A DNA stretch of 64,000 nucleotides. It comes from Dyadobacter fermentans DSM 18053. Its GTDB lineage: Bacteria; Bacteroidota; Bacteroidia; Cytophagales; Spirosomataceae. A program made the translations under genes and the position numbers. This document shows positions 9,732 through 17,485 of the stretch, piece by piece. The stretch covers positions 1,302,001 to 1,366,000 of the forward strand of contig NC_013037.1 in NCBI RefSeq assembly GCF_000023125.1, given 5' to 3'. How positions within the stretch are numbered: the stretch's first letter is position 1; the number at the start of each line of letters is the position of its first letter. The notes under the pieces were generated by a model. The model saw only the letters and a list, made by a program, of their open reading frames with translations, had not been told where the DNA came from and made no database searches.

Positions 9732-12700
9732 ATGAAAAAACACCGACATCTATCCCGGCTACTTTACAGGGCTATGAGAATATCACTTTACCAATTATTA
9801 ATTGCCTTAATCTTTGCCACTGTATCCGCAGCAGGCACCGTTGGGGCACAGGATATTCTGAATCAGAAGATCACAATCCAGGTTAGCAACCTGGAAATGA
9901 AGACGGTACTGACCAAACTGAACAAGCTCACACAGCTCCGTTTCACATACAGTTCGTCGCTGATCAAAACGCAGCGCAAGGTGTCGCTCAATGCGGTGGA
10001 CAAGCCGCTGGGCGATATTCTCGACGATCTTTTTAAACCGGCCAACATTACGTATAAGATTGACGGCAGGCAGGTTGTGCTCATCAAAAACCCCGGCGAA
10101 CCTGGCAGCGCACTACCCGAAACGATCCGGAACCAAAGCAGCATCGACCGCAATATCACCGGAAAAGTGACCGACGAAAAAGGCATTCCCCTACCCGGCG
10201 TGAGCATTGTTGTGAAAGATACCAAAGCAGGCACGGCTACCGACTCCGAAGGAGCGTTCCAGCTGAGCGTTCCCGATGCGGGCGGCACACTGGTGTTCTC
10301 GTACGTAGGCTACACGCCACAGGAAATACCGCTCGGAAATCAGACGAACTACGACATTTCGATGACGCCCGACGTGCGCAACCTGGAAATGGTGGTAGTT
10401 ACCGCGCTGGGTATCAAGCGCGATGCCAAAAAACTCGGCTACTCAACCGCCACCGTGAATACCGAAGAACTGACGACCAACCGGACTACCAACCTCGGTA
10501 ACAGCTTGCAGGGAAAAGTGGCAGGTTTGAATGTGACACCGCCGGCGAGCGGTCCGGGTGGTTCTACCAAAATCCGTATCCGCGGCCAGTCGTCTTTTGG
10601 TGGTAATAACTCCCCTTTGATCATTGTAAACGGCATTCCGATCAACAACAGCAGCGTTTCGGCAGGTGGTTCGCAGGGAAATGGCACGGGTAACCCCACC
10701 GGCGGCTCATCCGATGCGGGCGATGGCTTGCAAAGCATTAACCAGGACGATATCGAGTCGATGACCGTGCTGAAAGGCGCTGCGGCGGCCGCATTGTATG
10801 GCTTCCGGGCGAAGGATGGTGCGATTATCATTACCACCAAAAGCGGCAGCAAAACCACCGGCATCGGCGTGGAGCTGAACTCGAATTTCCAGGCACAGGA
10901 AGCATTGGATTATACGGATTTTCAATACGAGTACGGTCAGGGGGAATTTGGAAAACGCCCTACCAGCGTGGCCGAAGCGCAAAGCTCCGGAGTTTTCGCA
11001 TTTGGCGAGCGGCTGGACGGCCAGCCTACGCCGCAGTTCGACGGCAGCACGCAGCCTTACGTTGCCCACAAGGACCGTATCAAGAAGTTTTACCGCACCG
11101 GAACGAGTTTTACCAATTCAGTTGCATTATCAGGCGGCAATGAAAAAGGCAATTTCCGCCTCTCATTTGCCAATACCGACGCCAATGCGATCATGCCCAA
11201 CTCGGCTTACCACAAAAGGATTTTTAACCTTGGCCTGAACTATAAGTTTACGAAAAAGCTGTCTGCGCAGCTGAACGCGAACTATTCCAACGAGTACAAC
11301 AAGAACCCGCCGCAAATCGGTATCCAGGATATGAATGCGAACACGACCATTTACACCCTGGCGACGAGCATTGATACCGACTGGCTCAAAAACCGCAAGG
11401 ATGCCAACGGCAACGAAATGCCCCTGGCGCGTTTCACCAACCGGAATAACCCCTACTGGGTAGCTTACGACCGCTTCGAAAACGTGCGCCGCGACCGGAT
11501 TTTCGGTAACACTTCCGTGCGCTACGATTTTACCGACTGGCTGTTCGTGCAAGGCCGCATCGGGCAGGATTACTACACGCGTCCGTACAACTACAACCGC
11601 CCGACAGGAACGCGCTCGATCGGCGCCGTCGCGACGGGTTTCAATGGTTACTACTACCAGGATGTGGCCACGTTCCGCGAGCGTAACATCGACATTCTCA
11701 TCGGCGCGAATAAGTCGTTCGGCGATTTCGGCATTGACCTTACATTGGGCGGCAACCAGATGTTGCAGGTGAACGACAACGTGTCCACCGCCGTCACCAA
11801 TTTCTACGTGCGCGACCTCTACACGATCGCCAACGGCCAGATCAAGAACCCGAATTACAGCTATGGCAAGAAAAAGGTCAATTCCATTTACGGATCGGCG
11901 GAGTTTTCCTGGAAAAACTTCCTCTTCCTGAATGTAACCGGCCGCAACGACTGGTTCTCGACATTGAACCCGCAGTCTAACAGCTACTTGTATCCATCCG
12001 TAAGCGGTAGCTTCGTGTTCAGCCAGGCATTCAACAATACGCCTGAATGGCTTACTTACGGCAAGCTGCGCGCTGCCTATGCGGAAGTGGGTGGTGATAC
12101 CGATCCTTATTCGAACAACCTCTATTATGGAATCAATGCCAACCCGTTCAACGGAACTGCATTGGGTAACCTGCCTTCTACCGTGGCTCCTAATGCAAAC
12201 CTGCGGCCATTGAAAGTGAAGGAAACGGAATTGGGTCTGGAATTGAAGACTTTCGACAGCCGCCTGAACCTCGACCTTTCGGTTTACCGCAAAAACACCG
12301 TCGACGAAATCCTGAATGTCGATATTTCAAACACCTCGGGTTTCAGCCAGACTAAAGTGAACGTGGGCAAGCTGCGTAACCAGGGTATCGAATTCTTGCT
12401 GACCATCGTGCCAGTGCGCAACGATAATTTCACCTGGGAAACGAGCTTCAACGGAAGCTACAACAAGAGCAAGGTAATCGAGCTGGCTGAGCGCCAGGAT
12501 CGCTTCGACGTGGGCCAGGGTGAGTTTTTCGGTATCGTTTCACATGAAGTGGGCAAGCCGCTGGCCTCCCTCCGCGGATTTGATTACAGAAGAGACGCAC
12601 AAGGCCGCATTGTCACTTCGGGCGGGTTGTTCCAGCAGGGTAATCTCACCACATTCGGCAGCGCAATCCCTACCTGGGTGGGCGCGTGGGTGAACACGAT

Positions 12701-13190
12701 CAATGTAAAAGGCATCCGCATCGGCACGCAAATCGACTTTAAGGCGGGCAACAAAATCCTCTCGAACTCGAACCTGAACTTCCTGCGCGAGGGTATTTCC
12801 AAACCATCGCTCGTAGGCCGCGAAGGCGGTGTGCTGCTGGACGGCGTTACGGCGGAAGGAACACCAAACACGACCCGCGTAGAAGCACAGCAGTTTTACA
12901 CCCAATACCGCAGCACCAACCTTGCAGCGCCATTTGTGTACAACGGTGCATTCGTAAGATGGAGAAACCTGTCGGTAAGCTACGACCTCTCGCGTTTTGT
13001 ACGTGACAACACCTTCATCAAAGGCCTGAGCGTATCCCTGATGTGCAACAACGTGCTGATGATCAAGAAATACCTCGACAACCTCGACCCCGAAGCAGCC
13101 GTATCCGCCTCCGACAACCTCCAAGGCATCGAAACGCACACGCTCCCAACAACGAGAAGTTACGGTATCAATTTGAACGTGAAATTATGA
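9732..13190 (+). CDS. SusC/RagA TonB-dependent receptor with N-terminal STN signalling domain
   Basis: 1152 residues. A long signal sequence (to about residue 40, VGAQ) is followed by an STN domain (about 45-120: KITIQVSNLEMKTVLTKLNK...RQVVLIKN) that contacts FecR. A carboxypeptidase-regulatory-like domain spans about 143-225 (ITGKVTDEKGIPLPGVS, then FSYVGYTPQEI). Next come the box VVVTALGIKRD, the plug (RIRGQSS, IIVNGIPINN, VLKGAAAAALYGFRAKDGAI) and a full barrel ending NLNVKL. The STN domain ties it to the FecI/FecR pair just upstream. It forms a uptake pair with the SusD lipoprotein at 13324. Its ligand is not evident, although the downstream enzymes suggest a sugar acid or sugar-acid-containing glycan. 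Confidence 0.95.
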   Translation: MKKHRHLSRLLYRAMRISLYQLLIALIFATVSAAGTVGAQDILNQKITIQVSNLEMKTVLTKLNKLTQLRFTYSSSLIKTQRKVSLNAVDKPLGDILDDLFKPANITYKIDGRQVVLIKNPGEPGSALPETIRNQSSIDRNITGKVTDEKGIPLPGVSIVVKDTKAGTATDSEGAFQLSVPDAGGTLVFSYVGYTPQEIPLGNQTNYDISMTPDVRNLEMVVVTALGIKRDAKKLGYSTATVNTEELTTNRTTNLGNSLQGKVAGLNVTPPASGPGGSTKIRIRGQSSFGGNNSPLIIVNGIPINNSSVSAGGSQGNGTGNPTGGSSDAGDGLQSINQDDIESMTVLKGAAAAALYGFRAKDGAIIITTKSGSKTTGIGVELNSNFQAQEALDYTDFQYEYGQGEFGKRPTSVAEAQSSGVFAFGERLDGQPTPQFDGSTQPYVAHKDRIKKFYRTGTSFTNSVALSGGNEKGNFRLSFANTDANAIMPNSAYHKRIFNLGLNYKFTKKLSAQLNANYSNEYNKNPPQIGIQDMNANTTIYTLATSIDTDWLKNRKDANGNEMPLARFTNRNNPYWVAYDRFENVRRDRIFGNTSVRYDFTDWLFVQGRIGQDYYTRPYNYNRPTGTRSIGAVATGFNGYYYQDVATFRERNIDILIGANKSFGDFGIDLTLGGNQMLQVNDNVSTAVTNFYVRDLYTIANGQIKNPNYSYGKKKVNSIYGSAEFSWKNFLFLNVTGRNDWFSTLNPQSNSYLYPSVSGSFVFSQAFNNTPEWLTYGKLRAAYAEVGGDTDPYSNNLYYGINANPFNGTALGNLPSTVAPNANLRPLKVKETELGLELKTFDSRLNLDLSVYRKNTVDEILNVDISNTSGFSQTKVNVGKLRNQGIEFLLTIVPVRNDNFTWETSFNGSYNKSKVIELAERQDRFDVGQGEFFGIVSHEVGKPLASLRGFDYRRDAQGRIVTSGGLFQQGNLTTFGSAIPTWVGAWVNTINVKGIRIGTQIDFKAGNKILSNSNLNFLREGISKPSLVGREGGVLLDGVTAEGTPNTTRVEAQQFYTQYRSTNLAAPFVYNGAFVRWRNLSVSYDLSRFVRDNTFIKGLSVSLMCNNVLMIKKYLDNLDPEAAVSASDNLQGIETHTLPTTRSYGINLNVKL

Positions 13191-13243
13191 CGAAGGAGGA
13201 AAGGAGGATTGGAGGAAACAATCACTCATCGCTCCGGCGACCC

Positions 13244-13307
13244 CATTCACTCATTCACTCATTCACTCATTCACTCATTCACTCATTCACTCATTCAATC
13301 ATTCAAT
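13244..13307. repeat. Octamer microsatellite (CATTCACT)n between susC and susD
   Basis: Six perfect tandem copies of CATTCACT (13244-13291) are followed by two CATTCAAT variants (13292-13307). The array starts 54 bp after the susC stop and ends 16 bp before the susD ATG. The same octamer, on the other strand, forms the array at 63450-63530. Eight-base units are prone to slipped-strand length change and, not being a multiple of three, would shift any reading frame crossing them. Confidence 0.9.
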
Positions 13308-13323
13308 CATTGAAAATTTGAAC

Positions 13324-14856
13324 ATGAAACGAATATTCATATACGCCGCCGCTCTTACCATGCTCATGGGCGCCAACGCCTGCGACAGCGGCTTCGAGGA
13401 AGTAAACAAAAACCCGGTGCTCGCGACGAGCGTCGATCCGATCTACCTGTTTTCGAATGCCGAATTCACTTCGGCCATTGCGACGCAGAACTACCAGTTG
13501 CAGATCGTGCAGCAGATCAACACGCCTTACACCGGTGTACTCGAAGGCGGGAACCACAATGCGGTTTCTGACCCCAATTCGAATGCGAATTTCAACTCGC
13601 TGTACCTGCAAAACGGTCCTGTGAACCTGCTGACCACGGTTATTTCCCAGACCAAAGACAATCCGGCGCGCAGTAACCTGTACAACATGTCGCGCATCTG
13701 GAAAGCCTATGTATTTATGGTTTTGGTAGATACCTATGGCGATGTGCCGTATTTCGAAGCAGGAAAGGCGTTTCTGGAAGGCATTAACCTGCCTAAATAC
13801 GACGACCAGAAGCTCATTTACGACGACATCCTGAAAGAATTGCAGGAAGGCACCAAGGCGCTGGACGCCTCCAAGTCGATAGAAGCGGGTGATTTGTTTT
13901 TCAAAGGGAATATTGCGCAATGGAAAAAGCTGGGCAACTCGCTGCTGCTCCGCGCTGCCATGCGTTATTCCAAAATCGACGAGGCCAAAGCGAAGCAATA
14001 TGTAGCCATCGCGGTGGACCCCGCGAACGGCGGCCTGCAAAGCTCCAATGCCGACAATGCCCTGATCGCCTTTAACAGCACGTTCAACCATCCGCTGGCC
14101 AACTATTTCCAGGGCACCGAGCGCGGTAATGTGTACCTCGGCAAAGCATTCGTGGATTTCCTGAAAACGACTGCCGACCCGCGTTTGCGCGTGATCGCGG
14201 TGAAGTATGAAACACCCGGCAACCCTATCGCGACTGCCGGCGCGGAAAATACGACCCCGGCCGACCAGGAAGGCATGCCGTACGGCTACAACGAGTCGAC
14301 GATCGCCAATGCGCCGGGCTTCCCGGGTAAAATCGGTTCTGCATTCAAATATTCGCAGATCAACCGCCGCACGCTGGGTAAAATCGACGCGCCGGAGTTT
14401 TTCATCACCTATTCGCAAACCAGCCTGCTGCTCGCGGAAGCCGTACAACGCGGCTGGGCAACGGGTAACGTGAAGGAATTGTACGAAGCCGGCGTGCGTG
14501 CACACATGAACCAGATGGCGACCTACGACGTGCTTGCAACCATTCCGGCCGCCAGCCAGGACGCGTTTCTGACGGCCAACCCGTTTGTGCCTGCCAAAGC
14601 ATTGCAGCAGATCAACGAGCAGTACTGGGTTTCATCCTTCCTGAACGGCTCCGAGGCCTGGGCAAACTTCCGCAGAAGCGGCTTTCCAACACTGCCCGTA
14701 AATACCTATCCCGGCAAAGACCCGTCGGTGAAAGACTTCATCAGAAGATTGGTGTACCCCGTCCGCGAACGCTCCGTGAACGAGGCCAACTACCTCGCGG
14801 CCATCGCACGCATGGGCCCCGACGAGCTGGGAACACCCGTTTTCTGGGACAAATAA
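13324..14856 (+). CDS. SusD/RagB-family nutrient-binding outer-membrane lipoprotein
   Basis: About 510 residues, starting at the ATG at 13324 rather than the in-frame TTG two codons earlier, because this gives a normal lipoprotein signal with the acylated cysteine at residue 20 (MGANACDSGFEEV). The N-terminal SusD pattern with alpha-helical repeats (TKDNPARSNLYNMSRIWKAYVFMVLVDTYGDVPYFEAG) and the C-terminal NFRRSGFPTLPV region match the SusD-like type 2 group. It would sit on the cell surface as the lid and ligand-capture partner of the preceding SusC. A tandem octamer array occupies the short gap between the two genes. Family assignment is firm; the substrate is not. Confidence 0.93.
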   Translation: MKRIFIYAAALTMLMGANACDSGFEEVNKNPVLATSVDPIYLFSNAEFTSAIATQNYQLQIVQQINTPYTGVLEGGNHNAVSDPNSNANFNSLYLQNGPVNLLTTVISQTKDNPARSNLYNMSRIWKAYVFMVLVDTYGDVPYFEAGKAFLEGINLPKYDDQKLIYDDILKELQEGTKALDASKSIEAGDLFFKGNIAQWKKLGNSLLLRAAMRYSKIDEAKAKQYVAIAVDPANGGLQSSNADNALIAFNSTFNHPLANYFQGTERGNVYLGKAFVDFLKTTADPRLRVIAVKYETPGNPIATAGAENTTPADQEGMPYGYNESTIANAPGFPGKIGSAFKYSQINRRTLGKIDAPEFFITYSQTSLLLAEAVQRGWATGNVKELYEAGVRAHMNQMATYDVLATIPAASQDAFLTANPFVPAKALQQINEQYWVSSFLNGSEAWANFRRSGFPTLPVNTYPGKDPSVKDFIRRLVYPVRERSVNEANYLAAIARMGPDELGTPVFWDK

Positions 14857-14886
14857 TAACTATTACCAACCCTTAATTGTTCTTTT

Positions 14887-15819
14887 ATGCTTAAACAAAC
14901 CTTGCTTGCGGGAGCGTTTGTGCTGGGAAGCGTCGCTTCCCACGCACAGGCGATCTCCCCCACTCCTGACCAGATCAAAGCCTACACCTCGGCCTGGAAA
15001 GGCGAACGGATGCCCGACGGCCGTCCGAAGGTGTCCGACGCGATCCTGGCCCGCCTGAAAAACATTTCGATGGAAGAGGCATGGGGCGTGCTGCGCAACA
15101 AAGGCTACCACAACCAGTACGAAGGCGAATGGCAGCTCATCCACAACGACAGCACCATGACCGGCCGCGTGGTAACGGCGCAATACATGCCCTCCCGCCC
15201 CGATTTGCAGGATCTCGTGAAGGAGACCGGTAAGAAAGAAGGCCGCGTGCAAACCGGCGGCACCAACTCCTGGCCCATCGACGTGCTCAAAGAAGGCGAT
15301 GTGTACGTGGCCGACGGCTACGGCAAAATCGCGGACGGCACGCTCATCGGCGACAACCTGGGCAACTCCATTTACGCCAAATCCAAGCGAGGGGTGATCT
15401 TTTACGGCTCCGTGCGCGATGTGGAAGGCCTGAGCGAGATCAAGGGCTTCAATGCCTGGATGAAAGGCCAGGACCCGTCGTACATCCAGCAAATGATGCT
15501 CACGAACATCAACACGCCGATCCGCATTGGCCGGGCGGTGGTGCTCCCGGGCGATATCGTGCTGGCCAAAAAGTACGGTACGATCTTCATTCCGGCACAT
15601 CTGGTGGAAGAACTGGTGCTCACGTCGGAAGTAACCGCCCTGCGCGACGAATTCGGCCATCTGCGCCTCCGCGAAGGCAAATACACGCCCGGCGAAGTGG
15701 ACACCAAATGGTCCGAAGCAATCCAGAAGGACTTTTTGAACTGGGTCAACAACTACCCCGGCAAACTGCCGATGACGAAGAAGGAGTTGGATGATTATTT
15801 GAAGGAAAGAAATTATTGA
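14887..15819 (+). CDS. Secreted RraA-family (HMG/CHA aldolase-like) protein
   Basis: 310 residues with a signal peptide (cleavage near SHAQA, residue 20). Residues about 85-260 carry the RraA / 4-hydroxy-4-methyl-2-oxoglutarate aldolase fold: DVYVADGYG, then GDNLGN at 155-160, then GSVRDVEG with Arg177 and Asp178. These correspond to the GD...RD metal and pyruvate site of the aldolases, and both charged residues are kept, so catalysis is plausible, unlike the RNase-E-inhibitor members. Export of an RraA-type protein is uncommon. It lies 30 bp after susD and 98 bp before a Tat-exported enolase-family gene, pointing to a joint role in breaking down the compound imported by SusCD. Confidence 0.85.
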   Translation: MLKQTLLAGAFVLGSVASHAQAISPTPDQIKAYTSAWKGERMPDGRPKVSDAILARLKNISMEEAWGVLRNKGYHNQYEGEWQLIHNDSTMTGRVVTAQYMPSRPDLQDLVKETGKKEGRVQTGGTNSWPIDVLKEGDVYVADGYGKIADGTLIGDNLGNSIYAKSKRGVIFYGSVRDVEGLSEIKGFNAWMKGQDPSYIQQMMLTNINTPIRIGRAVVLPGDIVLAKKYGTIFIPAHLVEELVLTSEVTALRDEFGHLRLREGKYTPGEVDTKWSEAIQKDFLNWVNNYPGKLPMTKKELDDYLKERNY

Positions 15820-15823
15820 TGGC

Positions 15824-15903
15824 CGTCGGCTGTCGGCAGTCGGCTATCGGCTTTTGTCTGCAACAGAAAGAAAAGCCGAAGTACGACAGCCGAAAGCCGA
15901 AGT
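15824..15903. repeat. GTCGGC-rich imperfect inverted repeat between the RraA and enolase genes
   Basis: Short direct repeats of the GTCGGC/ATCGGC type (15824-15851) are mirrored by GCCGA-containing repeats (15875-15903). At the centre is an 8-bp perfect stem CGGCTTTT/AAAAGCCG (15848-15855, 15871-15878) with a 15-nt loop. It could fold in mRNA and trim expression of the downstream gene, or be a dispersed intergenic palindrome. It is not a standard terminator, since the T run lies inside the stem. Confidence 0.6.
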
Positions 15904-15916
15904 AAAACTAAGAACT

Positions 15917-17401
15917 ATGAAAAACATCTTAAAACAAATCATCGATTCAAACAAACAAGTAGAAACAGCCGAAAAAGCGGCGGCAGCAGCGGAAATCGCG
16001 AACCCATCCACCAAAGACAGCCGCCGGAACTTCCTGCGCAAAACGGCCGTGGGCGGTATTGCGTTAGGCGGTTTTATGTCGATGTCAACCGAGGATACCA
16101 TTGCGCAGGCAACGTCCAAGGTGAGCCGTGCTTCGAAGCCTTCGGAATTGAAAATCACCGATTTGCGGTATTGCATCGTCCAGAATGTAGGTCGTACGCC
16201 CATTATCCGCATCGACACCAACCAGGGCATTTACGGCCTGGGCGAGGTGCGCGACGGTGCCGACGAGCGGTATGCATTGTTTTTGAAAAGCCATTTGCTG
16301 GGACAAAATCCATGCAATGTGGAGCAGCTGTTCAAATCGATCAAGCAGTTTGGCTACCACGGTCGCCAGGCTGGGGGCGTTTGCGGGGTAGAAATGGCGC
16401 TTTGGGACCTTTGCGGCAAAGCCTACGGCGTGCCCTGCTGGCAGCTGCTCGGCGGTCGCTACCGCGATAAAGTGCGTTTGTACGCGGATACGCCGGAGTC
16501 GAACGACATCAATGAGTTTAAGCAAAAAATCAAATTCCGTACGCAGGATCAGGGCTATACCTGGCTCAAAATGGATATTTCGATCGGTATGCTGCGTAAT
16601 AGCGAAGGCGGTGTCGTGAACAACAAGTTCTGGGGCGGCGGCTTCTCGCAATGGGCGGGCGATTACCATTCCTATGCCAACACCAAACACCCTTTCACCG
16701 CAATCCAGATCACGCCGAAAGGCCTCGATGAAATGGCGAAAGTTGTAGAAGACGTGCGCAGCGTGATCGGCTACGAAATTCCGCTTTCTTCCGACCACTA
16801 CGGCCACTTTGACCTCAACAACGGTATCCGCCTCGGAAAAGCGCTCGACAAATATCGCCTGGCGTGGTTCGAGGACATGGTGCCCTGGGAATATACCGAC
16901 CAATGGAAAACCATTTCGGACGCATTGGAAACACCTACCCTCACCGGCGAGGACATTTACCTCAAAGAGGGTTTCAAGGCATTGATCGAGCAGCGCGCGG
17001 TGGACATTGTGCACCCTGACCTGGCATCGTCGGGCGGCTTGCTGGAAACGAAACGCATTGGCGACTACGCCGAGGACCACGGCATTGCGATGGCGATGCA
17101 CTTCGCGGGCACGCCGGTGAGCTTCATGGCCAATGTGCATTGCGCAGCAGCCACGCAGAACTTCCTCGCATTGGAACACCATTCGGTGGACGTGCCGTGG
17201 TGGGAAAGCCTGGTGAAAACCACCGACGGCCGCAAGCTCATCGACAAGGGCTATGCCGTGGTGCCGCTGGAAGCGCCGGGCCTGGGCATCGAGCTGAACG
17301 AGGAGGAGGTGAAAAAGCACCTGCATCCGAAAGACAAATCGTTCTTCGCGCCGACGCCCGACTGGAACGATAAACGCTCGCACGACCGCCTGTGGAGCTA
17401 A
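15917..17401 (+). CDS. Tat-exported enolase-superfamily (mandelate racemase/sugar-acid dehydratase-like) enzyme
   Basis: 494 residues from the ATG at 15917; the frame is open further upstream, but that part crosses the repeat. Residues 36-64 are a twin-arginine signal (RRNFLRKTAVGGIALGG). The MR_MLE N-terminal domain runs about 78-185 and the barrel about 200-460. Expected active-site residues are present: Lys218 in WLKMD, metal ligands Asp293 (SSDHYG), Glu319 (WFEDMVP) and Glu345 (TGEDIY), and His395 (AMHFAGTP) as a general base. This set fits acid-sugar dehydratases, which form 2-keto-3-deoxy acids. The long N-terminal spacer before the Tat motif (35 residues, Lys/Ala/Glu-rich) is unusual. 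It is last in the susCD gene group, followed by a stem-loop. Confidence 0.9.
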   Translation: MKNILKQIIDSNKQVETAEKAAAAAEIANPSTKDSRRNFLRKTAVGGIALGGFMSMSTEDTIAQATSKVSRASKPSELKITDLRYCIVQNVGRTPIIRIDTNQGIYGLGEVRDGADERYALFLKSHLLGQNPCNVEQLFKSIKQFGYHGRQAGGVCGVEMALWDLCGKAYGVPCWQLLGGRYRDKVRLYADTPESNDINEFKQKIKFRTQDQGYTWLKMDISIGMLRNSEGGVVNNKFWGGGFSQWAGDYHSYANTKHPFTAIQITPKGLDEMAKVVEDVRSVIGYEIPLSSDHYGHFDLNNGIRLGKALDKYRLAWFEDMVPWEYTDQWKTISDALETPTLTGEDIYLKEGFKALIEQRAVDIVHPDLASSGGLLETKRIGDYAEDHGIAMAMHFAGTPVSFMANVHCAAATQNFLALEHHSVDVPWWESLVKTTDGRKLIDKGYAVVPLEAPGLGIELNEEEVKKHLHPKDKSFFAPTPDWNDKRSHDRLWS

Positions 17402-17407
17402 GTAACC

Positions 17408-17446
17408 GGAAGATGGTAGGGCGTAATGTCCTACCATCTTTCCGCT
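17408..17446 (+). terminator. Stem-loop after the enolase-family gene
   Basis: An 11-bp perfect stem (AAGATGGTAGG at 17410-17420 and CCTACCATCTT at 17430-17440) with a 9-nt loop starts 8 bp after the stop codon. The T tract after it is short (TCCGCTTATTT), so termination is likely but not certain. Confidence 0.6.
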
Positions 17447-17485
17447 TATTTCAGTATTTTGCGCGCTTCACTCTCAATTGTACTG

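Noticed and set aside
13244..13307. Possible CRISPR array
   Set aside because: Units are 8 bp with no spacers; this is a microsatellite.
13303..14505. 400-residue open frame on the minus strand
   Set aside because: Antisense to susD with no recognisable domain.
16085..17437. 450-residue open frame on the minus strand
   Set aside because: Antisense to the enolase-family gene, whose active-site residues are all present; no family features in the shadow.
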